This document shows, piece by piece, positions 1-5,046 of a DNA stretch of 5,046 nucleotides; within the stretch, counting starts at the first letter, position 1, and every line of letters begins with the position of its first letter. The notes below the pieces were generated by a model, which made no database searches, had not been told where the DNA came from, and was given only the letters and a program-made list of their open reading frames with translations. The stretch is from an uncultured Prevotella sp. (lineage in GTDB: Bacteria; Bacteroidota; Bacteroidia; Bacteroidales; Bacteroidaceae). A program made the translations under genes and the position numbers. Location of the stretch: assembly GCA_937874345.1 (NCBI GenBank), contig CALNBT010000109.1:1-5046 (forward strand), read 5' to 3'.

Positions 1-419
1 CGGGCTTCATCGGGAAGTAAAATCTCCATCTGTTTCTCACGCTCCGATGGCTTAAGCGAGAGCTCTTGATAGATAAAATCATCGCCAAAACCAATTCGGG
101 CGGCATCCTTCCGATTGTTGGCATAATAAATACGATCGATCTTGGCCCAATAAATAGCGCCTAAACACATGGGACAAGGTTCGCAGGATGTATATATTTC
201 GCAACCCGACAAGTTGAATGTTCCCAATTTTTTGGTGGCTAAACGGATGGCATTGACCTCTGCATGTGCGGTTGGGTCATTGTCTATCGTCACGCTGTTT
301 GATGCTTCAGCAATAACCTCTCCATCTTTTACAATGACGGCGCCGAAAGGGCCTCCACCGTTTTGCACGCTATTTTCTGACAAAGCAATCGCTCTGCGCA
401 TCATATCTTTTTGTTTCAT
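1..419 (-). CDS. guaD: Guanine deaminase-like nucleobase deaminase (3' end beyond window)
   Basis: Predicted cytosolic zinc hydrolase that converts guanine to xanthine and ammonia in purine salvage. I read 139 codons from the minus strand; the gene runs off the left edge. The visible protein starts MKQKDMMRRAIALSENSV, then GGGPFGAVIV (residues 21-30). The zinc and catalytic motifs are intact: His52-Ala-Glu54 (zinc ligand and proton-shuttle Glu) and Pro81-Cys82-Pro-Met-Cys85 (two zinc cysteines). CLGAIYWA after the second cysteine and GFGDDFIYQE (110-119) are typical of bacterial GuaD rather than the tRNA adenosine deaminase TadA. Bacillus GuaD is about 156 residues, so roughly 15-20 residues are missing here, including the C-terminal segment that helps specificity in that family. 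The ATG at 417-419 is chosen because it matches the family N-terminus and lies about 37 bases below a TAnnTTTG element. Cytosine or another base as substrate is not excluded. Confidence 0.88.
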   Translation of the reverse strand, partial: MKQKDMMRRAIALSENSVQNGGGPFGAVIVKDGEVIAEASNSVTIDNDPTAHAEVNAIRLATKKLGTFNLSGCEIYTSCEPCPMCLGAIYWAKIDRIYYANNRKDAARIGFGDDFIYQELSLKPSEREKQMEILLPDEA

Positions 420-450
420 GAAATGAATGGTTGGATGATAAACCTGATAC

Positions 451-479
451 TGTATGCAAATATAAGCAAAATTCATACA
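451..479. repeat. Inverted repeat TGTATG-N17-CATACA over the deaminase promoter
   Basis: Two perfect 6-base arms (451-456 and 474-479) flank 17 bases that contain the deaminase -7 element. The placement would suit an operator for a dimeric regulator, but 6-base arms in an A/T-rich spacer can occur by chance. No regulator gene is present in the window. Confidence 0.3.
457..464 (-). promoter_or_regulatory. Candidate Bacteroidota -7 element for the deaminase
   Basis: On the minus strand this reads TATATTTG, followed by CATA, matching the Bacteroidota -7 consensus TAnnTTTG. Its downstream edge is 37 bases before the deaminase ATG, giving an inferred leader of about 30 bases. I see no good TTG -33 element at the usual spacing of about 20 bases, so the promoter may be weak or activator-dependent. 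It sits between the arms of the inverted repeat at 451-479. Confidence 0.5.
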
Positions 480-509
480 AAATGGCCAGTTAAACATAAC
501 TATTTTGAG

Positions 510-517
510 TAACTTTG
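510..517 (+). promoter_or_regulatory. Candidate Bacteroidota -7 element for the helicase-nuclease gene
   Basis: The sequence TAACTTTG, followed by CATAAG, matches TAnnTTTG exactly and faces the helicase-nuclease gene. The -33 region about 20 bases upstream has no clear TTG. If used, transcription would start near 523-526 and leave a long leader of about 130 bases before the ATG at 655. The extended TTTGCATA string is shared with the divergent deaminase element at 457-464. Confidence 0.5.
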
Positions 518-594
518 CATAAGACTGGTTACGCCTCAGTCATTAAGAAAATCTGTTATTGGGGTCTAGTTGAACGTTTTTTTGTCCAAAGATC

Positions 595-614
595 GTTTCC
601 TGTAAAACAGAAAC
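595..614 (+). other. Possible small hairpin in the helicase-nuclease leader
   Basis: The segment can fold as GTTTC(C)TGT paired with ACAGAAAC around an AAA loop, giving eight base pairs with one bulged C. It lies 40 bases upstream of the ATG within the inferred leader. There is no U-tract right after it, so it is not a normal terminator. A regulatory role is speculation; it may simply be a chance fold. Confidence 0.25.
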
Positions 615-654
615 TCATCTCAGCTAATCCTTCAAATCTAAAGAAAACATCAGC

Positions 655-3600
655 ATGGTACAACCAGAATCATATATCACCGCTAACGAATTATTTCAAA
701 GGACACTTGACATTTTAAGGGTTCCGGACAACAAAAAAGGCCATGTCAACAAGATGTTGCACGAAACACTTGTGCTGACTTGCGCTGCTGGCCTAAGGAA
801 CTCACCCTATGGCTTTGGAGACCTGAATGCCCGTGTTGACCATTTGTGTACCCAGCGGGGTATTGATGCAACCGATGTGCGTGCCATTCATAAAATGCGA
901 CGCGACTCTAACTCGTCTGCGCTCATCCTGCCCGAACAGGTTTTATTCGATGTTAGGGCACTGGCCATTTTTATATCAGCAGTCTTCAGTGAAGCCATTC
1001 CATCTATTTTAGTAGGAAAGATACCTGTCCATGGACAGCCGATGAATAAAAATTTGCGATTGGACGAACGGTATATCCGTTGTACAGTCAAAAAATGGGA
1101 TGACCAACATATCTGGGTAAATACCGAGCAAGAATCGGATGGCGAATTGTTGAAGGTTGAATATTCCAGCAAGCAACAGTTTTTTGACATGTCGTATCTA
1201 AAGGATATTCTACGGGAAAACATGCAACTGAACTTATTGGACAGCCAGATGGATGGTCATTTGGTAACCCCCAGGATCATCATCGTAGAACCTGATTACC
1301 TGATAGATATCAGTTCACTGGCGACTTGTTTCACGGCATTTGGGCATCATCCAGCCTTGTTCACCCTCAACCGCATGAAAGACAAGCCCAATACGCATCA
1401 TACCTTGTTGGGTAATTTTGCGGGTAGTGCTCTTGATCACCTCGTCCATACGCGACAACCGAAGGATGGAAGTCTGCAAAAAATCATGCAGGACAATTAC
1501 CGGGAGAAGGCTCTGGAATACAGTACCTGTGCAGATTTTGACCCAACAGCCTTTAAAACTGAAGCTGTAAGGCAGATTCAGAACATCCAACAAATGATTG
1601 ATGAATTGTTCAACACGTACGATCGGGAAAAAGCTATCCTGGAACCATCGTTTGTTTGCGAGAAACTGGGTCTTCAAGGACGTGTAGACTTGATGACGAC
1701 AGATTTCAGATTGCTGGTAGAACAGAAGTCAGGCAAAAACATCAATATCGAATATAACCAACCAAACGAGCACGGCAATCAACATATTGAGGCCCATTAC
1801 GTACAGGCGTTGCTTTATGGAGCAGTACTGAGACATAACTTTCAGTTGTCAGCTCAGGCGACAAAAATTTTTCTTTTGTACTCAAAGTATCCTCTTCCTT
1901 CAGGACTTCTAGATGTTTCACGCTTAGATATGCTCACTCATGAGGCATTGAAGTTGCGTAATCTCATCGTTTCATCTGACTTTGACACCGGGATACAAGG
2001 CGCTAAGAACATTCTAGAAGAACTCATACCGTCTGTTCTGAATACCAAGGGAATAGACAATTACTTTTATCGTCAATTCCTTTTGCCCCAGTTGATGCAG
2101 ATGACGAGTCCCATCGAGCAGATGACTGATTTGGAAAAAGCATACTTTTTACGAATGATGAAGTTTGTGATGAAGGAACAAATCATTTCTAAAACAGGTT
2201 CATCAGAGGGCAACGGCAATAGTAATGCCGATTTGTGGAATATGCCCTTGATGGAGAAAAAAGAAATGGGAAACATCTTTATGGGGTTGAAAATCATCAA
2301 AAAAGAGTCGACACAGCAAAGAGGGTACGACCAGATTACCTTGAGTATTCCCGAACAAGGCGAAGATTTTCTGCCCAACTTTAGACGGGGCGACATGGTT
2401 TATCTCTATGGATATCATCCCAACAGCGAACCGGATGTACGAAGGAGCATTCTTTTCAAGGGATTTATTCAAGACATCAAGACAAAAGAAATCATGATTC
2501 ATTTGGCCGATGCGCAGCAAAATGAAGAAGTGTTGTATATGGAAAGCTCAGAGAGTAAGACCCAAGATCACAATTATATCGTGTATGCCATCGAACACAG
2601 TGCATCTGATATGGGTGGCAATGGTGCAATCCATGCGCTTTATACGCTAATAACGGCACCCCAACGCCGCAAAGACCTATTGCTGGGGCAGCAGACCCCA
2701 CAATGCAATCGTACCATGAAACTTAGTCGATGTTACCATCCCCATTATGATGAGATATTGCTAAAAGCCAAACAGGCCAAAGATTATTTCTTGATAGTAG
2801 GTCCTCCCGGAACAGGCAAAACGTCTATGGCGTTGCGGTTTTTAGTCGAAGAGGAATTGACAGAACTCAATTCTTCAGTCTTGCTCATGGCTTATACCAA
2901 TCGTGCCGTAGACGAAATATGCAGCATGTTGTGCAAAGCCCGCATCCCATTTATCCGACTGGGAAATGAATATAGCTGTGATCCACAGTTTAAACCATAC
3001 CTCATGGGACAAGCAATAGAAGACAACTTGAAACTGGTGTACTTGCGAAACAGACTTCAGCAAACAAGAGTCATCGTCAGTACGACATCATCAATGATCA
3101 GCCGACCATTCATCTTTGCTGTCAAACACTTCTCGCTGGCCATTATAGACGAAGCGAGTCAGATTCTCGAACCAAACATCATCGGGATTCTTGCAAGTCA
3201 CCTTCAAACACGATATGGTGAGGTGACAACCCATGCTGATGTTAATATCGATAAATTTATTTTGATAGGTGATTATAAACAGTTGCCAGCTGTGGTTCAA
3301 CAAAACGAGGCCGATGCGCGAATAACAGAACCGTTGCTGCATGAAATCGGATTGGTTGACTGTCGCAACTCCCTATTCGAGCGGCTCTTTCATTGGGAAC
3401 ACATGCAACACCGCACGCAATTTATTGGAACATTAAGGGTACAAGGCCGAATGCATCCAGAGATTGCAGCATTCCCAAACCGCATGTTCTACTTCAAGGA
3501 ACAGCTAATTCCTGTTCCATTAAAACATCAATCGGATAATAACGTGGGCTACTTACAGCCTGCTATAGATGAACTCGACAGACAATTAATCCAAAACAGA

Positions 3601-4083
3601 CTGATATACTACCCTTCAAAATTCTGCAAAAAAACGAACATTTCAGACAAGGTTAATTCTGATGAAGCACAGAAAGTGGCCGATTTATTGCAACGTATTT
3701 ATCGATTGAGTGGTGAGAACTTTGACACACAACAGACTATTGGCGTAATTGTTCCTTATCGGAACCAAATTGCCATGATCAGAAAAGAGATCGAAAAGCT
3801 TTCAATGCCCATTTTGGAAGATATATGCATCGACACCGTTGAACGCTACCAAGGTAGCCAAAGAGACGTTATCATCTACTCGCTTACCATTCAAAACCTT
3901 TACCAGCTTGACTTTCTTACAGCCAACAGTTTTGTAGAAGATGGTCATCTGATAGATCGAAAATTAAATGTTGCCATCACTCGAGCTAGGAAACAACTTA
4001 TCTTATTGGGCAATGAAGAGATATTATCCGCAAACAGTCTATTCAAAAAATTAATTGAGAATATGCCTTGTCGGATCATTTAA
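655..4083 (+). CDS. Dna2-like nuclease fused to UPF1/Dna2-type SF1B helicase
   Basis: A 1142-residue, probably cytosolic protein predicted to unwind nucleic acid with ATP and cut single strands. Residues 1-200 are a helical and then beta-rich extension of unknown role. The Dna2-like PD-(D/E)XK nuclease spans about 205-400: VEPDYLID (211-218), GRVD with Asp345, VEQKSGK with Glu356 and Lys358, and Gln384-x3-Tyr388. A UPF1/Dna2-like beta-barrel lies around 540-640. Helicase motifs follow: Walker A GPPGTGKT (716-723), Ia AYTNRAVDE (746-754), II DEAS (832-835), III GDYKQLPAVV (872-881), IV-type QGRMHPEI (930-937), V TVERYQGSQRD (1061-1071), VI NVAITRAR (1105-1112). The KDYFLIVGPPGTGKT stretch is closer to Dna2 than to UPF1. 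The ATG at 655 is the first start after an in-frame stop at 625; no strong ribosome site is seen. It stands alone in transcription. Polarity, substrate and role (repair, replication or defence) cannot be read from sequence. Confidence 0.92.
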   Translation: MVQPESYITANELFQRTLDILRVPDNKKGHVNKMLHETLVLTCAAGLRNSPYGFGDLNARVDHLCTQRGIDATDVRAIHKMRRDSNSSALILPEQVLFDVRALAIFISAVFSEAIPSILVGKIPVHGQPMNKNLRLDERYIRCTVKKWDDQHIWVNTEQESDGELLKVEYSSKQQFFDMSYLKDILRENMQLNLLDSQMDGHLVTPRIIIVEPDYLIDISSLATCFTAFGHHPALFTLNRMKDKPNTHHTLLGNFAGSALDHLVHTRQPKDGSLQKIMQDNYREKALEYSTCADFDPTAFKTEAVRQIQNIQQMIDELFNTYDREKAILEPSFVCEKLGLQGRVDLMTTDFRLLVEQKSGKNINIEYNQPNEHGNQHIEAHYVQALLYGAVLRHNFQLSAQATKIFLLYSKYPLPSGLLDVSRLDMLTHEALKLRNLIVSSDFDTGIQGAKNILEELIPSVLNTKGIDNYFYRQFLLPQLMQMTSPIEQMTDLEKAYFLRMMKFVMKEQIISKTGSSEGNGNSNADLWNMPLMEKKEMGNIFMGLKIIKKESTQQRGYDQITLSIPEQGEDFLPNFRRGDMVYLYGYHPNSEPDVRRSILFKGFIQDIKTKEIMIHLADAQQNEEVLYMESSESKTQDHNYIVYAIEHSASDMGGNGAIHALYTLITAPQRRKDLLLGQQTPQCNRTMKLSRCYHPHYDEILLKAKQAKDYFLIVGPPGTGKTSMALRFLVEEELTELNSSVLLMAYTNRAVDEICSMLCKARIPFIRLGNEYSCDPQFKPYLMGQAIEDNLKLVYLRNRLQQTRVIVSTTSSMISRPFIFAVKHFSLAIIDEASQILEPNIIGILASHLQTRYGEVTTHADVNIDKFILIGDYKQLPAVVQQNEADARITEPLLHEIGLVDCRNSLFERLFHWEHMQHRTQFIGTLRVQGRMHPEIAAFPNRMFYFKEQLIPVPLKHQSDNNVGYLQPAIDELDRQLIQNRLIYYPSKFCKKTNISDKVNSDEAQKVADLLQRIYRLSGENFDTQQTIGVIVPYRNQIAMIRKEIEKLSMPILEDICIDTVERYQGSQRDVIIYSLTIQNLYQLDFLTANSFVEDGHLIDRKLNVAITRARKQLILLGNEEILSANSLFKKLIENMPCRII

Positions 4084-4095
4084 CGTTACTACATT

Positions 4096-4120
4096 AAAAA
4101 GTTTAAAAAATTAAAAAAAA
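4096..4120. promoter_or_regulatory. Helically spaced A-tracts upstream of the porin-like gene promoter
   Basis: Three A-tracts, A5 (4096-4100), A6 (4105-4110) and A8 (4113-4120), have centres about 9 to 9.5 bases apart, close to one DNA turn. They lie 12-36 bases upstream of the -33 element. Such an arrangement is expected to bend DNA and may act like an UP element. No hairpin terminator for the helicase-nuclease gene is visible between 4084 and the promoter, so some read-through is possible. Confidence 0.4.
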
Positions 4121-4132
4121 TAAACATTATAC

Positions 4133-4163
4133 TTGTTTCATACAACTATTCATCTTATCTTTG
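4133..4163 (+). promoter_or_regulatory. Bacteroidota-type promoter for the outer-membrane protein gene
   Basis: A TTG at 4133-4135 is followed after 20 bases by TATCTTTG (4156-4163). This matches the Bacteroidota primary sigma factor consensus, TTG about 20 bases before TAnnTTTG, and is the best promoter in the window. Transcription should start near 4169-4172, giving a leader of about 50 bases that is almost entirely A and T. The leader contains AAAAAGGA at 4204-4211, seven bases before the ATG, which can serve as a weak ribosome site. Confidence 0.75.
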
Positions 4164-4218
4164 AGGCTGGTAAAAAGAAAAGAAAATTATTTATTAATAA
4201 TTTAAAAAGGATTTCATT

Positions 4219-4791
4219 ATGAAGAAAATTATTTTGATGGTTGTTGCACTGATAGCGTCAACGGCAACTTTTGCACAAGCTCCTGTAGGCTCAATGTCTT
4301 TGAAGCCTCAAGTTGGTATCAATGGGTCAACAATGACAAATTTTGATAACACTAAAATGAAAGTTGGCTTTGTTGGTGGAGCTGAACTCGAATATCAAGC
4401 AACAGATATCTTTAGTGTTTCTGCTGGTTTATTGTATTCTCAACAAGGTGTACAATTTAAAGATGGATATAGCGGTAACCTTGGTGGGCTAAATATTAAT
4501 ATCAAAGATACTCAATTGAAACTGGATTATATTAACGTACCCATTTTAGCTAACGTATATGTCGTTCCAGGACTTGCTGTTAAATTAGGTGTTCAGCCAG
4601 GATTCTTAGTTAATGACCACAATTTAAGTGCTAAATCTTTTGATTTCTCAATTCCCGTAGGTCTTTCTTATGAATTCTCAAATGTCGTTATTGATGGACG
4701 ATATAATTGGGGAGTAACAAAGGCATGGGACAACATCAATCACAAAAATAGCGTATTCCAAATTACATTAGGCTATAAATTCACGTTGTAA
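4219..4791 (+). CDS. Small porin-like outer-membrane beta-barrel protein (OMP_b-brl_2 type)
   Basis: A 190-residue secreted protein predicted to sit in the outer membrane. Residues 1-19 form a classical signal peptide: KK at 2-3, a hydrophobic core IILMVVALIA (4-13), and probable cleavage after Ala19 in TFA-QAP, as is common in Bacteroidota. The mature part of about 171 residues has alternating hydrophobic strands that suit a barrel of about eight strands, with rough positions 28-38, 47-60, 63-78, 97-113, 118-132, 141-152, 154-163 and 178-190. LDYINVPILANVYV (102-115) followed by GVQPGFLV (124-131) is the hallmark of the PF13568-like family, and the C-terminal strand FQITLGYKFTL resembles a barrel-assembly signal. 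It has no cysteines. A strong promoter upstream and a terminator downstream mark it as a single-gene unit. Members of this family mostly lack known function; transport, adhesion or a structural role are all possible. It is more A/T-rich than the helicase gene. Confidence 0.87.
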   Translation: MKKIILMVVALIASTATFAQAPVGSMSLKPQVGINGSTMTNFDNTKMKVGFVGGAELEYQATDIFSVSAGLLYSQQGVQFKDGYSGNLGGLNINIKDTQLKLDYINVPILANVYVVPGLAVKLGVQPGFLVNDHNLSAKSFDFSIPVGLSYEFSNVVIDGRYNWGVTKAWDNINHKNSVFQITLGYKFTL

Positions 4792-4817
4792 TCAGTATTG
4801 GATAAACCGTAACAATG

Positions 4818-4848
4818 AAAGGCAGTCTTGATGGCTGCCTTTATTCTT
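4818..4848 (+). terminator. Rho-independent terminator after the outer-membrane protein gene
   Basis: AAAGGCAGTC (4818-4827) pairs with GGCTGCCTTT (4833-4842) around a five-base loop TTGAT, giving ten base pairs with one G-U pair. A T-rich run, TTTATTCTT, overlaps and follows the stem. It begins 27 bases after the stop codon at 4789-4791. The T-run is interrupted, but the stem is strong for this A/T-rich context. Confidence 0.8.
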
Positions 4849-5046
4849 GCCCTTCCTGTTGATTCCTTAACCGCTTAAAAAGGGTCAAAGAAAAGAAATG
4901 GAGACAGAGGAAATATCTTGAATGCATGTACCGAATGAAAAATATCCAATGATTATCATCTTATTCCGCCTATTGTGATATACACTTACGCATCTTTCAA
5001 AGGAAGTCCTTACATAGAAGAAGGCATAGCACGATTCGTTTTGGGC
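4849..5046. other. Right-edge region with no convincing gene
   Basis: I find no intact gene, RNA gene or clear promoter here. One plus-strand frame is open from 4939 to the window end with a GTG at 4975 but no ATG, and reads VIYTYASFKGSPYIEEG and onward. A minus-strand frame is open for about 55 codons from the right edge to a TGA near 4880. Neither resembles a family I recognise, and either could be the edge of a gene lying mostly outside the window. Confidence 0.4.

Noticed and set aside
169..426. Plus-strand open frame of 85 codons
   Set aside because: It lies antisense to the guanine deaminase-like gene, whose His-Ala-Glu and Pro-Cys-x-x-Cys motifs are unmistakable on the minus strand.
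509..533. GTAAC-N-GTTAC inverted repeat over the helicase-nuclease -7 element
   Set aside because: Arms of only five bases with a spacer of about 14; not distinguishable from chance.
515..718. Plus-strand open frame of 67 codons
   Set aside because: It overlaps the start of the helicase-nuclease gene in another frame, begins right at the inferred promoter, and its protein resembles no known family.
888..3342. Several minus-strand open frames of 62-120 codons inside the helicase-nuclease gene
   Set aside because: They are antisense shadows of a long gene with conserved motifs throughout; none has recognisable domains or its own promoter.
4081..4088. Perfect 8-base palindrome TAACGTTA over the stop codon of the helicase-nuclease gene
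   Set aside because: Short and A/T-rich, expected by chance, with no second copy seen nearby.
4101..4125. GTTTA/TAAAC inverted repeat as a terminator for the helicase-nuclease gene
   Set aside because: Only five weak A/T-rich pairs with a 15-base loop; too unstable to be called a terminator.
4880..5046. Minus-strand open frame of about 55 codons from the right edge
   Set aside because: The translation is rich in Phe, Ser and Cys without recognisable pattern, and I see no terminator or family match for it.

Overview
The window looks like chromosomal DNA from a member of the Bacteroidota, most likely order Bacteroidales and plausibly a Prevotella-like genus. The evidence is promoter elements of the TAnnTTTG type, A/T-rich leaders with weak or no Shine-Dalgarno sequence, a Bacteroidota-type signal peptide ending in Phe-Ala-Gln, and an outer-membrane beta-barrel protein of the OMP_b-brl_2 kind. 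The genus is an inference from style; no marker gene is present.

Layout: (1) 1-419, minus strand, is a guanine deaminase-like cytidine/deoxycytidylate-deaminase-fold enzyme cut off at the left edge, with 139 codons visible. (2) 420-654 is a divergent intergenic region with a TAnnTTTG-type element facing each way and an inverted repeat over the deaminase promoter. (3) 655-4083, plus strand, is one intact 1142-residue protein that joins a Dna2-like PD-(D/E)XK nuclease to a UPF1/Dna2-type superfamily 1B helicase. (4) 4084-4218 holds helically spaced A-tracts, a well-matched Bacteroidota promoter and an A-rich leader. (5) 4219-4791, plus strand, is a secreted 190-residue outer-membrane beta-barrel protein, followed by a clear hairpin terminator. 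(6) 4843-5046 has no convincing gene.

The three genes do not form an obvious pathway. The deaminase (purine salvage) is divergent from the helicase-nuclease (DNA or RNA processing), and the porin-like gene has its own promoter and terminator. I see no mobile element, CRISPR array, tRNA or rRNA. The most interesting object is the helicase-nuclease. Its nuclease and helicase motifs are largely intact, but it appears to lack the four iron-sulfur cysteines typical of Dna2/AddB/Cas4 nucleases, has Tyr where the helicase Q-motif Gln is expected, and has a helical N-terminal extension that weakly recalls HEPN/DUF4145 domains. Nothing in the window shows that it belongs to a multi-gene defence system.
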